Below, in pieces: positions 36,299 through 45,105 of a stretch of 64,000 nucleotides of DNA (the first letter of the stretch is position 1; every line of letters starts with the position of its first letter). The stretch spans positions 62,001 to 126,000 of the forward strand of contig DAHVMA010000036.1 of assembly GCA_027320105.1 (NCBI GenBank), written 5' to 3'. This stretch comes from JAKAQB01 sp027320105 (lineage in GTDB: Bacteria; Actinomycetota; Acidimicrobiia; Acidimicrobiales; Palsa-688). Under the pieces are notes generated by a model. That model did no database searches, was not told where the DNA came from, and saw nothing but the letters and a program-made list of their open reading frames with translations. Position numbers and translations under genes: made by a program.

Positions 36299-37119
36299 GA
36301 CGTCGCCTCCGAGAAGCCGGCCGGGCTGCGCCCGGCGATGACGCGGTCCATCGCGAAGAGGGCGGCGCCGAGAGCGCCCATGTAGTGCGACTCGGAGCTG
36401 ACGTTCACCCCGAAGCCCAGCGCCTCGTTGAGCACCTCGACCATGCCGAGGTTGTTGGCCACGCCGCCGGTGAAGGTCACCTCCTGCTCGATCCCCACGC
36501 GCCGCATCAGGCTGAGGGAGCGCGAGACGACCGAGCGGTGCACCCCCATAAGGATGTCCTCGACCTTCTTGCCCTTGCCGAGCCACGCGAGGATCTCCGA
36601 GTCGGCGAACACCGTGCACGTGGTCGAGATCTTCACCGGCCGCTCGGACTGCAGCGCGATCGGGCCGAGCTCGCCGAGGGGGATGTCGAGCGCCGTCGCC
36701 GCCGCGCCGAGGAAGCGCCCCGTGCCGGCCGCGCATTTGTCATTCATCACGAAGTCGAGGATCTCCCCGGTGGGGCTGACACGGATCGCCTTGGTGTCCC
36801 GCCCGCCCCTGTCGACCACCGTGCGCGTGCTCGGGAACATGTGGACGGCGCCGCGCCCGTGACAGGAGATCTCAGTCGTCTGCGCGTCGCCGAAGGTGAC
36901 CTTGTAGCGCCCGTAGCCCGTCCCAACGATGAAGCCGACGCCCTCCTCCTCCTCGTGGATGTCGGCGTCGCGCACGGCCGCCTGGTAGGCGTTCTGCGCC
37001 GCGAGGGTGACGCTCGCGCCCGTGTCGACGAGCGACCGCCCGACGATGTCCAAGTCGTCGTCGATGATGACGGCCTTGGTCTGCGTCGAGCCGACGTCCA
37101 CTCCAGCCGCGTATGCCAT
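36295..37119 (-). CDS. bzdP: Class I benzoyl-CoA reductase ATPase/activator subunit
   Basis: This second ASKHA ATPase subunit (274 residues) has GVDVGSTQTKAVI at the N-terminus and GTGYGRYKVTFGDAQTTEI near 87. The cluster ligands are MNDKCAAGTGRFLGAAA near 146 and STTCTVFADSEIL near 185, and FTGGVANNLGMVEVLNEALG forms the nucleotide-binding end. The two ATPase subunits share a [4Fe-4S] cluster through these Cys residues and pass electrons to the N/O subunits. It starts at ATG 37119, six bases after bzdO ends, and overlaps bzdQ by 4 bp. The naming is by order in the operon. Confidence 0.9.
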   Translation of the reverse strand: MAYAAGVDVGSTQTKAVIIDDDLDIVGRSLVDTGASVTLAAQNAYQAAVRDADIHEEEEGVGFIVGTGYGRYKVTFGDAQTTEISCHGRGAVHMFPSTRTVVDRGGRDTKAIRVSPTGEILDFVMNDKCAAGTGRFLGAAATALDIPLGELGPIALQSERPVKISTTCTVFADSEILAWLGKGKKVEDILMGVHRSVVSRSLSLMRRVGIEQEVTFTGGVANNLGMVEVLNEALGFGVNVSSESHYMGALGAALFAMDRVIAGRSPAGFSEATS

Positions 37120-37124
37120 CGGTC

Positions 37125-38483
37125 TCAGCCCTCCGTTCCCTGCTGGTCCGGCCCGAGGGCCCTGCGCTGGCGCCTCGACGCGAGGCCCTCGAAGAACGCG
37201 TCAATGCGGTTCTTCAGCTGGGCCTCGGATACGGCCCGCTTGTCCATGTGGTCAGACTCGATGAAGAGGGTGGCCGCCTCCGTCTGCTCCATGATCGCCC
37301 GCCGGCTATCCGCAAGCCCGGTCGAGACCGTGCGGCATGACTTGATCGGGTGGTAAACGACGCCGTCGATCCTGAAGGGCTCGATCATGTCGGCAAGGAC
37401 GGTGTTCGAGTAGAACATCGAGTCCATCGCGTCGCGCACCGTGACGAGCGTGCCCTCCGCCAGGCTCTCGAGCGGACGGTCGAGGTCGTACTCGAAGCCC
37501 ATGTTCGACCCGCCCGAGGCGAACCACAGGTAGGTCGAGCCGACGAAGGTCCCGCCCCACTCGCTGAACATCTCCCCGAAGCGCCGAAAGATCGGGTAGC
37601 AGGGCACCCCGGCGAACACGAGGCGGTACTTCTCCTCGAACGGGGTGCCGATGCCTTTCGTCGCCTTGTACTCGAGCTCCTCGACGACGTCCTCGAAGTA
37701 GCGGGCGCCCTCCTCCCGGCCGCGAAAGCCGTTCACCATGCCGAGGTAGACCGTCCCGTCCGTCACCGCGTTGTAGACCGCGGGAACGGCCTTGTTGAGC
37801 TCGATGACCTTCTTCCACGCCCGGCTCATGCGGTTCGCGTTGGCCATGATCCCCCGGAGCTTGTCGATGTCGAAGCGCTTGCCGGAGACGGCCTCGCAAA
37901 CGCCGATGAGCTCCTCGATCTGGCCCTGCACGTAGCGCAGGTCGTTGGCGAAGTCGACGCTGCCGTGCCAGGTCTGGCCCCCCGCTCGGCGCGTGCCGGG
38001 GATGTCGAGGGTAAAGATGGGCACATGGTAGAGGCGCTCCCAGATCTCCGCCCACTTGATGTAGGTGTTGCAGGCGTTCGTGTACACCGAGAGCGCCGGG
38101 GGAGGGATCGTCCCCATCGGGTGGACCCCGCCCCGGAGCTGCAGGCCGACGTCAGCCTTCACGTACCCACACACGTCGGTCGAGTACCCGTAGTCCTCGG
38201 CCTGGGCGATGTAGTCATCCGCCACGTGGCGTACCGCCGTCTGGAGCCCATTCACCTCCGGGAAGATGGTGTGGAAGTCGAAAACCCGGAGGAGCTCGGC
38301 CATGCTTCCCATTACGAAGACGTAGGCAGACTTCTCGCCGCGCTCGGGCGCCGTCGTCAGCTCCTTGAACCACTCCCGAAAGAGGCGGTTGCCTTCCTTG
38401 TTGCCCCGGCCGACGAGCGGCACGCCGGGCGCGTCCGCTGACCGGCCACCAGCGGCGGACACAGGCGCTTCAGTCGTGGACAC
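37125..38483 (-). CDS. bzdO: Class I benzoyl-CoA reductase catalytic subunit (BzdO/BcrB type)
   Basis: This 452-residue subunit belongs to the HgdB/BcrB family and, with BzdN, binds benzoyl-CoA and Fe-S clusters. Candidate cluster ligands are the Cys residues in YSTDVCGYVKAD, YTNACNTYIKW, FAGVPCYPIFRR and IKSCRTVSTG. The motif NRMSRAWKKVIELNKAVPA and the C-terminal ESDHMDKRAVSEAQLKNRIDAF agree with BcrB/BadE/BzdO. GTG 38483 has GGAGGTAC directly upstream. It lies 12 bp after bzdN. Function: two-electron dearomatisation of benzoyl-CoA to cyclohexadienoyl-CoA. Confidence 0.93.
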   Translation of the reverse strand: MSTTEAPVSAAGGRSADAPGVPLVGRGNKEGNRLFREWFKELTTAPERGEKSAYVFVMGSMAELLRVFDFHTIFPEVNGLQTAVRHVADDYIAQAEDYGYSTDVCGYVKADVGLQLRGGVHPMGTIPPPALSVYTNACNTYIKWAEIWERLYHVPIFTLDIPGTRRAGGQTWHGSVDFANDLRYVQGQIEELIGVCEAVSGKRFDIDKLRGIMANANRMSRAWKKVIELNKAVPAVYNAVTDGTVYLGMVNGFRGREEGARYFEDVVEELEYKATKGIGTPFEEKYRLVFAGVPCYPIFRRFGEMFSEWGGTFVGSTYLWFASGGSNMGFEYDLDRPLESLAEGTLVTVRDAMDSMFYSNTVLADMIEPFRIDGVVYHPIKSCRTVSTGLADSRRAIMEQTEAATLFIESDHMDKRAVSEAQLKNRIDAFFEGLASRRQRRALGPDQQGTEG

Positions 38484-38494
38484 CGTACCTCCAA

Positions 38495-39667
38495 TCACGC
38501 GAAGACCAGGTTCTCGATGAAGGTCTCGAGCTGCATCTGCATGTTGTCGAAGTTGGTCATGCGCTCCTCGAACTCGCTCACGAAGTAGGGGATGTTCTCC
38601 TCCTCGAGCGCCTTCACGTAGGCGACAACCTCGTCCAGGCCCGGCTCGCACATCTTGGCGGCGCTGATGATCGCCGCCCCGGCACCGGCCTTGCGGATCC
38701 GCTCCATCAGCATCTTCTCCTTGGGCTTGCGCAGGTCATGCTGGACCGGGCTGTAGGAGGAGCGCTCGAGGTAGGCCTCGGCGAGGTCCGCGAGCGGGTC
38801 GTCGCCGACAGGGACGTCCGAGGTGATCCAGCGCAGCCCGATCAAGAGGTCGTCGTCGACCACGTAGGAGAACTTCGCGATCGTGTTGAGCAGGTCGAGC
38901 GGCGGCTGCTCGCAGAAGCCCCCCTCGAGCACGAGGCGCATGCGATCCTGCGGCGTCGCCTCCCGGGACCGGATTTGCGGGAGGAACCAGGAGAGAAGCT
39001 CGTTGTGCTCCTCGCGGGGGATCATGCCGCCGACCGCCACGAGCACGTACGCCTCGTCGACGGCGAGCAGCCACGGCGTCTCGCGCTTGATCGCGTAGAG
39101 CTCGCGGAGCAGGCGCCGGTTCTCGTTGAAGACGCCGAGAGACCGCCGCAGAGCGTCGTCGGAGATCTCCTGCCCGGTGACCGACTCGACCTCCCGCGCG
39201 ACCCGCGCGTACTCCCCTCGCAGGTAGGCAGACGCGTGGAGGGAATTCGCGTTCTGGGGGAGGTAGAGGATCTCGCAGGGGTAGTCGGCGTTGCGCCCCC
39301 ACACGGCCGCGAGGTTCCTCGCGGAGTCGCAGATCGGGTGAGAGACGAACATGTCGAGACGCAGCCGGTCGGAGAGAATGAACTCGAGCGACGTCTTGAG
39401 GATCGAGCAGAGGCCCGAGCCGAAGTGGGACTCGCCCTGTCTCGCCTCGACGGGGGCGCCGCGCACCTTGAATGGCAACGCTTCGGCGGCATGGACGATC
39501 TCCTCAGGGAAGTACACCTGGAAGTGGCCGACCACCTTGCCTCCGGCCTGCCGCCAGCGCCGCACGGTCGGGAAATCCGGATCTTCGACCAGGTCGCGGC
39601 AGAATGCGAAGGCCTCCTTCAAGGAGAGCTCCTGGTACGGATCGAGCACCCGCAGGTTCACGTCCAT
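38495..39667 (-). CDS. bzdN: Class I benzoyl-CoA reductase catalytic subunit (BzdN/BcrC type)
   Basis: This 390-residue partner of BzdO in the same HgdB-like family has conserved Cys in GSGLCSILKTS near 90, SHPICDSARN near 110, LEGGFCEQPP and AAKMCEPGLDE near 340, suitable for the active-site clusters. The PQNANSLHASAYLRGEY and FENRR-like NENRRLLRELY segments match BcrC/BadD/BzdN. It starts at ATG 39667, two bases after the oah stop, after a GGGGGTGAG stretch. Oah-N-O-P-Q are closely packed and read as one transcript. Confidence 0.93.
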   Translation of the reverse strand: MDVNLRVLDPYQELSLKEAFAFCRDLVEDPDFPTVRRWRQAGGKVVGHFQVYFPEEIVHAAEALPFKVRGAPVEARQGESHFGSGLCSILKTSLEFILSDRLRLDMFVSHPICDSARNLAAVWGRNADYPCEILYLPQNANSLHASAYLRGEYARVAREVESVTGQEISDDALRRSLGVFNENRRLLRELYAIKRETPWLLAVDEAYVLVAVGGMIPREEHNELLSWFLPQIRSREATPQDRMRLVLEGGFCEQPPLDLLNTIAKFSYVVDDDLLIGLRWITSDVPVGDDPLADLAEAYLERSSYSPVQHDLRKPKEKMLMERIRKAGAGAAIISAAKMCEPGLDEVVAYVKALEEENIPYFVSEFEERMTNFDNMQMQLETFIENLVFA

Positions 39668-39668
39668 C

Positions 39669-40739
39669 TCACCCCCTCGCCGCCCCGTCGCCCTCAGGCG
39701 CATGGTGCAACTCCTTGCCGCACTGCCCGCAGTGGGTGAAGTTCGCCGGCAGGTACCGCGCCCCGCAGTCGGGGCACTGCTGGGTGTACGGGCCCCACGC
39801 GAACTCCGGCGCACCGCCCGCAGCCGCTCGCTCGCGCAGCTCCCGGTAGCGGGGCTGGCGCTTCTCGACAAAGGCTCCCATCCCCTCGATTGGCTCGAAA
39901 CTCGCATAGTGCGTGCTCAGCCAGTCCCGCGCGTGGCCGACCGTCTGGTGCCAGGCGAGGTCCTTCCAGAAGTTGGTCTGCTGCTTGGTGTAGCGGGTGC
40001 ACTCCGGGAACTTGTCGACGAGGTCCGAGCAGACCGCGTCGACGGCCTCGTCGAGCTTCGCGAGGTCGACCGCGTAGCCGTCCTCGCCCTTCTGCGCCTT
40101 CTTGATCTGTTCGGGGCTCGCTTGCACGACGAACTCGCCGTCCTTGGTCACCGACGGCACCACCTCGTTCACGAGGCCCCACTCGAGCGCCTGGTACGCG
40201 GGCACCGGCCGGTTGAGCATCAGGATCCAACGCGCCCGGCGGTCGCCGACGACGATCGGGAGCCACTGCGTCGCACCTCCGGCGGCGACGCTGCCGACGC
40301 GCGTGCCGACCTGGCCGATGTAGGCGTGCTCGGCCATGATCGACAGGTCGCAAGCCAGGTGGCTCTCGTTCCCGCCGCCGACCGCCATGCCGTTCAGCCG
40401 CGCGACGACGGGCTTGCCCGAGTTGATGATGCTCTCGATGTAAGCGCCGAATAGTCCCATGTACTTCCAGTAGTCGTGGGGCGACTTCGTGTAGACCCGC
40501 TCGTACTCCTTCACGTCACCGCCGGTGCAGAACGCCGAGGTGCCGCTGCCGGTGTAGACGATCACTGCCACCTCGTCGTCGAAGGCCGCCTCGCGGAACG
40601 CAGCAGCCAGCTCGATCAGCGTCCGCGTGCTGTACGCGTTGTAGGCCTCGGGCCGCTTGATCGTGATGCGGGCGACCCAGTCGCCCTTCTCGTAGCCCAC
40701 CTCGGTGTACTCGACGGGCGGTAGCTGCTCAAAGGTCAT
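39669..40739 (-). CDS. oah: 6-oxocyclohex-1-ene-1-carbonyl-CoA hydrolase with C-terminal zinc ribbon
   Basis: Oah/BamA/BzdY opens the alicyclic ring hydrolytically to 3-hydroxypimelyl-CoA. The 356-residue crotonase-fold protein has FCTGGDVKEYERVY near 70, LNGMAVGGGNESHLACDLSIMAEHAYIGQVGTR-type blocks split around 115-148, GLVNEVVPSV, and the Oah-like HARDWLSTHYASFEPIEGM near 280. The last about 50 residues hold CPDCGARYLPANFTHCGQCGKEL, a four-Cys zinc-ribbon-like element. I do not recall this in characterised Oah proteins. It starts at ATG 40739 with AAAGGAG and is the first gene of the bzd operon. Confidence 0.88.
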   Translation of the reverse strand: MTFEQLPPVEYTEVGYEKGDWVARITIKRPEAYNAYSTRTLIELAAAFREAAFDDEVAVIVYTGSGTSAFCTGGDVKEYERVYTKSPHDYWKYMGLFGAYIESIINSGKPVVARLNGMAVGGGNESHLACDLSIMAEHAYIGQVGTRVGSVAAGGATQWLPIVVGDRRARWILMLNRPVPAYQALEWGLVNEVVPSVTKDGEFVVQASPEQIKKAQKGEDGYAVDLAKLDEAVDAVCSDLVDKFPECTRYTKQQTNFWKDLAWHQTVGHARDWLSTHYASFEPIEGMGAFVEKRQPRYRELRERAAAGGAPEFAWGPYTQQCPDCGARYLPANFTHCGQCGKELHHAPEGDGAARG

Positions 40740-40805
40740 CGGCGCCTCTCCTTTGTTCTCGCCGAGTCAGCTGCTACATCTATCTGATCCTCGTCGTTCT
40801 TGTGT

Positions 40806-40834
40806 AGTAAATCACCCTAGGCCCCTCACGTCAA
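40806..40834 (-). promoter_or_regulatory. Promoter of the oah-bzdNOPQ operon
   Basis: On the minus strand, TTGACG (40834-40829) and TTTACT (40811-40806) are 17 bases apart, about 70 bp before the oah start. The -35 box lies inside CTACTTGAC (40838-40830), a 9-mer repeated exactly at the promoter of the 13-gene operon (55057-55049). This supports coordinated control of the two anaerobic transcripts. Confidence 0.55.
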
Positions 40835-40912
40835 GTAGATGAGTGGTGGTCATCGCGACGGGGCTGCGGCGCGGCGGCAGGGTGGCTGTCACCAGCGATC
40901 TCTAGGCGTGGA

Positions 40913-42256
40913 CTAGGCGAGCTGGCGCTCGTCGACCACCCGCGCGATCTTGCCGCCCTCCGAGCGCGGGGCCGTCCCGGGCTCGAGGAGGCGGACCTTC
41001 GCGCTCACGCCGACGGTTGCCTTGATCGCCTGGGACAGCCGGTCGCGCACGGACCGCAGCGCGTGGTCGGCGTTGACGACCTCCTCGCTCAGCATCTCGG
41101 CGGAGACGCTGCGGAAGAAGGCCTCGCTCAGCTCCACCTCGACCCGCATCTCGTCGAGATAGCCCGGCCGCGAGACGACGAGCCGGTAGTTCGGCGTCAG
41201 CTCGGCCAAGGACCCGAGCAGGGCCTCGACCTGCGTGGGGTAGACGTTGATGCCGCGCACGATCAGCATGTCGTCGGTGCGGCCGCACACTGGCGCCATG
41301 CGAACGAACGTGCGCCCGCACGGGCACGGCTCGCTCGACAGGCTCGTGACGTCGCCCGTCCAGTACCTGAGCAGAGGCAGCGCCTGCTTGGTGAGCGTCG
41401 TCACCACGAGCACGCCGTCCTCCCCCTCGGGGAGGACGGCGCCGGTCTCTGGGTCGACCACCTCGGGAAGGAAGTGGTCCTCGGCGACGTGCGAGCCCTC
41501 GCGGGCCTCTGCGCACTCGAACGCGACGCCCGGGCCCACGATCTCCGAGAGTCCGTAGCAGTTCGTCGCGCGGGCACCGAGGAGACGGTCGATCTCAGCC
41601 CGCATCGTCTCGGTCCACGGCTCGGCGCCGAGGACTGCGAAGCGGACGGGAACGTCCTCGGGCGGTACGCCCCGGCGCACCAGCTCCTCGGCGAGGATGA
41701 GGGCGTAGCTCGGCGTGCACGCGAGGACCTCGGGCCGGAAGTCGAGCATCAGGTCAACCTGGCGAGAAGTCCCGCCGCCCGAGATTGGAAGGACGGCGAG
41801 GCCGAGGCGCTCGGCGCCGTAGTGAAAGCCGAGGCCGCCGGTGAAGAGCCCGTAGCCGTAGGCGTTGTGGAGGATCATGCCGGGCGCAGCGCCCGCCGCG
41901 GCGAGCGCGCGGGCACAGACCGTGGCAAACAGCTCCAAGTCGTCGCGTGTGTAGCCGACCACGGTCGGCCGTCCTGTCGTGCCGGTCGAAGCGTGGATGC
42001 GCACCACCTCCGACATCGAAACCGCGAACATCCCGAAGGGATAGCTATCACGCAGGTCCGACTTGCGCGTGAAGGGCAGCCCCGTGAGGTCGCTCGGCCC
42101 GGCGACGTCGTCGGGCTCGAGGCCCGCCCCGTCGAAGAGCCGGCGGTAGAATGGCACGCGTTCGTAGGCGTAGCGCACGACCTCGACGAGTCGGTCTGCC
42201 TGCAGGGCCCGCAGCTGGCGCTGCGGGAGGGATTCGAGCTCGGGCTGAAGGATCAT
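40913..42256 (-). CDS. Phenylacetate--CoA ligase-like enzyme (PaaK family)
   Basis: This 447-residue PaaK-family adenylate-forming ligase has HASTGTTGRPTVVGYTRDDL near 87 (ATP site), the NAYGYGLFTGGLGFHYGAERLG motif near 130 and CYGLSEIVGPGVAFEC near 232. YWTGDVTSLSSEPCPCGRTFVRM contains the conserved zinc-like CxCG element, and SEGGKIARVVD carries the C-terminal Lys. Paralogues activate phenylacetate or related aryl acids. It starts at ATG 42256, overlapping the PrpF-like stop, and is the last gene of the 13-gene operon. The precise substrate is not determinable. Confidence 0.92.
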   Translation of the reverse strand: MILQPELESLPQRQLRALQADRLVEVVRYAYERVPFYRRLFDGAGLEPDDVAGPSDLTGLPFTRKSDLRDSYPFGMFAVSMSEVVRIHASTGTTGRPTVVGYTRDDLELFATVCARALAAAGAAPGMILHNAYGYGLFTGGLGFHYGAERLGLAVLPISGGGTSRQVDLMLDFRPEVLACTPSYALILAEELVRRGVPPEDVPVRFAVLGAEPWTETMRAEIDRLLGARATNCYGLSEIVGPGVAFECAEAREGSHVAEDHFLPEVVDPETGAVLPEGEDGVLVVTTLTKQALPLLRYWTGDVTSLSSEPCPCGRTFVRMAPVCGRTDDMLIVRGINVYPTQVEALLGSLAELTPNYRLVVSRPGYLDEMRVEVELSEAFFRSVSAEMLSEEVVNADHALRSVRDRLSQAIKATVGVSAKVRLLEPGTAPRSEGGKIARVVDERQLA

Positions 42257-43452
42257 GCCAGCGCCTCGGGAACCCGCCCCAGCGCGGCCGCCGGCAAGTA
42301 CGCTGTGCCGTCCATCAGCCGCCGCGCCGTGCGGCTGTACGCCGCCCGCTCGACCGACACCTCTCCACCGGGCCCGGTGCGCAGCGCGACGTCGACAACG
42401 GTACGCCCGCTCGGGTGCCCGATCCTCACCGGCCCGCCGCCCCCGGGAACGGCGGCAACGCTGCCGGGCAGGCGCGCTGTGACGGCAAGCGTCACGCCGG
42501 CGCCGCCGGGGAACGCCTTGTGCAGAGCGAGCGGCTGGCCGCCGATCACCTCGGCGACGAGGTCGATGTCCTCGGCGGCGACAAGTTCGCCCGAAGTGAG
42601 GGTCCGGTAGTCATGCGGCTCGCTCACGAGCATGGGCACCGGTACGAGCGTGTCCTCGGCGAGGCCGAGGTGGCGAGCTGCGGCGCGCTGCAGGCGGTCC
42701 ACCGCTCCGAGCAGCTCGTCGTCTGGGGTCACGGGGAGAGCGCCCGCCGGCACGGCGAGATCGCTGGCGCGCACCGCGACGCACAGGTAGGCGATATCGA
42801 CGATCGACACCTCGACGCGCCCGATGCCGGGCACCAGGAGAGTGTCGGCCGGCGACCCAGTCGGCAGCAGGCCGCCCGTCGCCGTGCCGATCGTCTCGCG
42901 CAAGTCGAGGAGGATCTCGGCGCCCGAGCCGGGCACGCCGTCGACCTTGCAGTCCCCATCGACGCGCGCGTGCCCCGCCGCGACCGGCACCTCGGCGTAG
43001 AACACGCGGCGGGTGTTGACATTGTTGATGCGCACGGTCGTCACGCCGCCCTGCGCCGTGACGAGGCCGCGCTCCACCGCGTAGACGCCGACCGCGGCGG
43101 AGATGTTGCCGCAGTTGATATCGTAGTCTACGCGGGCGTCGCGGACGCTCACCTGGGCAAAGGTGTAGTCGAGGTCCGCGCCGGGGCTGCTCGGCGGGCC
43201 GATGATGGCGACCTTGCTCGTGAGCAGATCGGCCCCGCCGAGGCCGTCGATCTGGCGAGGGTCGGGGCTCCCCATCAGCGCCAGGAGGAAGCGGGCACGC
43301 CCGTCCGGGTCGGACGGGACGACCGCCTCCTCGAGAAACACCGCCTTGCTCGTCCCGCCGCGCATGAGCGCGCACGGCACCGCGACCAACTCGCCCTCCT
43401 CGCGCCAGCCCTGCGGCGCGGGCGCGGTCGCCCTGTCTTCCACGGCCGCCAT
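42253..43452 (-). CDS. PrpF-family isomerase (methylaconitate/oxalomesaconate type)
   Basis: This 399-residue protein has the diaminopimelate-epimerase-like double domain of PrpF. Motifs are CALMRGGTSKAVFLEEAV near 28, DGLGGADLLTSKVAII near 71, DYTFAQV, YDINCGNISAAVGVYAVE near 109 and GHPSGRTVVDV near 350. PrpF isomerises 2-methylaconitate; relatives tautomerise 4-oxalomesaconate. Here it lies between thiolase and PaaK-like genes. Together with the isopropylmalate-synthase-like gene at the operon start and the LeuD-like gene at 63721, it may act on unsaturated tricarboxylates. The role is otherwise unknown. Confidence 0.88.
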   Translation of the reverse strand: MAAVEDRATAPAPQGWREEGELVAVPCALMRGGTSKAVFLEEAVVPSDPDGRARFLLALMGSPDPRQIDGLGGADLLTSKVAIIGPPSSPGADLDYTFAQVSVRDARVDYDINCGNISAAVGVYAVERGLVTAQGGVTTVRINNVNTRRVFYAEVPVAAGHARVDGDCKVDGVPGSGAEILLDLRETIGTATGGLLPTGSPADTLLVPGIGRVEVSIVDIAYLCVAVRASDLAVPAGALPVTPDDELLGAVDRLQRAAARHLGLAEDTLVPVPMLVSEPHDYRTLTSGELVAAEDIDLVAEVIGGQPLALHKAFPGGAGVTLAVTARLPGSVAAVPGGGGPVRIGHPSGRTVVDVALRTGPGGEVSVERAAYSRTARRLMDGTAYLPAAALGRVPEALA

Positions 43453-43455
43453 CTC

Positions 43456-44598
43456 CTAGACCGTGAGGATGTTGACCGTGCAGGCCGTGCCCTCGACACC
43501 CTGGGCCTTGCCGCCCCTGCAGTGCGCGAGCCCGGCGCGCGCACCCGGGATCTGCCGGGCGCCCGCCTCGCCGCGCAGTTGGCGGACGACCTCGACAACC
43601 TGGGCGACGCCGGTCGCTCCGAGGGGATGGCCCTTGCCGAGCAGGCCACCGCTTCCGTTGACCGGCAGGCGCCCGTCGAGGTCGGCCTCACCCTTTACGA
43701 CCCGGGCGGGGTACTCCCCATGCGGGAAGAGCCCGAGGCCCTCCACCCGGAGCGCCTCGGCGATACTGAAGCAGTCGTGCACCTCGGCGAAGCGGATGTC
43801 GCCCGGGCCGAGGCCGGACCGCTCGTAGGCCTCCTCGGCGGCGCGCCAGGTCAGGTCCTCGAGCGTCATGTCCTTCAGGCCGACCTCGGTACGCCCGCTC
43901 TTCAGCACCGATGCCGCGAGCCGCACGGCGCGGCTGCCGCCGAGCTCGGCGCGCTTGGCCTTGCTCACGAGGACGACCGCCGCCGCCCCGTCGCTCACCG
44001 GCGCGCACTCCTGGAGGTGCAGCGGGTCGGCGATCATCCGTGACGCGAGCACCTCCTCGACGGTGACCGCCTTCTTGAACTGGGCGAGCGGGTTGGCGAC
44101 CGCGTTGCGCTTGTTCTTCGCGGAGATCGCCGCCAGCTGGGCAGACGTCGTGCCGTACTGCGCGAAGTGGCGCTGGGCGCGCATCGCGTAGACGGACGGC
44201 ATCGTGAGCCCGCGCTGGGCCTCGACGTCGCTCTCGTCGGGAGTGAACGCACCGCGGAAGGCCCCTGTCAGGTGCTCGACGCCAAGCGCGAGGACGACGC
44301 CGTACACGCCGGCCTTGATCGACATCGCGGCGTCCCAGATCGCCGTCGAGCCGCTCGAGCAGGCGTTCTCGACGTTCGTGATCGGGATCCCCGACAGACC
44401 GCCCTCGCCGAGGGCGCGCTGGCCCATCGCCATGCCCTGGAACACGCTGCCAACCCACGCCGCCTCGATGTCCTTCAGCGAGACGCCCGCGTCGTCGAGG
44501 GCCTCGAGCAGGGCGGCCGCCCCGAGCTGTGCCGCGGTCTTGTCCGGGTGCTTCCCGAACGGGGTCATCCCCGCTCCGATCACGTACACGTCAGCCAT
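43456..44598 (-). CDS. Thiolase-family protein (SCP-x/BbsB type)
   Basis: This 380-residue thiolase of the lipid-transfer-protein group has nucleophile Cys80 (ENACSSGSTAIWDAA). VHDCFSIAEALRVEGLG and GKGHPLGATGVAQVVEVVRQLRG carry the two catalytic His, and HCRGGKAQGVEG the C-terminal block (the usual Cys of CxG is part of AHCRGG). Such thiolases require an OB-fold/zinc-ribbon partner, which is encoded immediately upstream with an 8-bp overlap. This pairing is the BbsA-BbsB arrangement of benzylsuccinate degradation, and it also occurs in other acyl-CoA pathways. Confidence 0.9.
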   Translation of the reverse strand: MADVYVIGAGMTPFGKHPDKTAAQLGAAALLEALDDAGVSLKDIEAAWVGSVFQGMAMGQRALGEGGLSGIPITNVENACSSGSTAIWDAAMSIKAGVYGVVLALGVEHLTGAFRGAFTPDESDVEAQRGLTMPSVYAMRAQRHFAQYGTTSAQLAAISAKNKRNAVANPLAQFKKAVTVEEVLASRMIADPLHLQECAPVSDGAAAVVLVSKAKRAELGGSRAVRLAASVLKSGRTEVGLKDMTLEDLTWRAAEEAYERSGLGPGDIRFAEVHDCFSIAEALRVEGLGLFPHGEYPARVVKGEADLDGRLPVNGSGGLLGKGHPLGATGVAQVVEVVRQLRGEAGARQIPGARAGLAHCRGGKAQGVEGTACTVNILTV

Positions 44599-45025
44599 TG
44601 CCGTCGCTCCTCTCTGTCGCGGGCGCCCCGACCATCAGCGCATGCGGCCCCACCTCCGGCTCGCCGTCGACGACACGGGGCCCCGGCCCGAGGACGATCT
44701 CCACCGCTGCGCCGATCCGGGGCGTCTCCTCGCCGGCGGTCGGCAGCATCACGCGCACATGCTCGTCGAAGTCGACGTAAGCGAGGTGGTACGGCGTCCG
44801 GAAGTCCGGCGTCGACTGGTGCACCGTCGTGAAGGTGTAGGTCGTCCCGCGCGGGGCGAGGAGGATCTCATCGAGTCCCCGGTGACCACACCCGTCACAG
44901 ACGACGCGCGCCGGGCAGAAGACGGCGCCGCACTCCGGGCAGCGCCCAGCGCGCAGGCGGACGAGACCCCCTTCGATCTCATAAGGGCCCTTTACGACTT
45001 CAGTTGCTTTCTCCGTGGTCACCAT
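44591..45025 (-). CDS. Zn-ribbon/OB-fold (DUF35) thiolase partner, BbsA type
   Basis: The 144-residue DUF35 protein has an N-terminal rubredoxin-like zinc ribbon (RCPECGAVFCPARVVCDGCG, four-Cys pattern near residues 29-47). The OB-fold follows (TYTFTTVHQS, PYHLAYVDFDEHVRVML). These proteins stabilise and complete the active site of partner thiolases. In toluene degraders BbsA pairs with BbsB as benzoylsuccinyl-CoA thiolase. It starts at ATG 45025 and overlaps the thiolase start by 8 bp, fitting a 1:1 complex. Confidence 0.88.
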   Translation of the reverse strand: MVTTEKATEVVKGPYEIEGGLVRLRAGRCPECGAVFCPARVVCDGCGHRGLDEILLAPRGTTYTFTTVHQSTPDFRTPYHLAYVDFDEHVRVMLPTAGEETPRIGAAVEIVLGPGPRVVDGEPEVGPHALMVGAPATERSDGNG

Positions 45026-45105
45026 GTCCTTCTATCTCCTCCGTCGAGTCGACCTCTTGGGGCTTCTCGGGGCTCGGACGGCTGCACCGCTGCGCTTGCC
45101 GAGCC

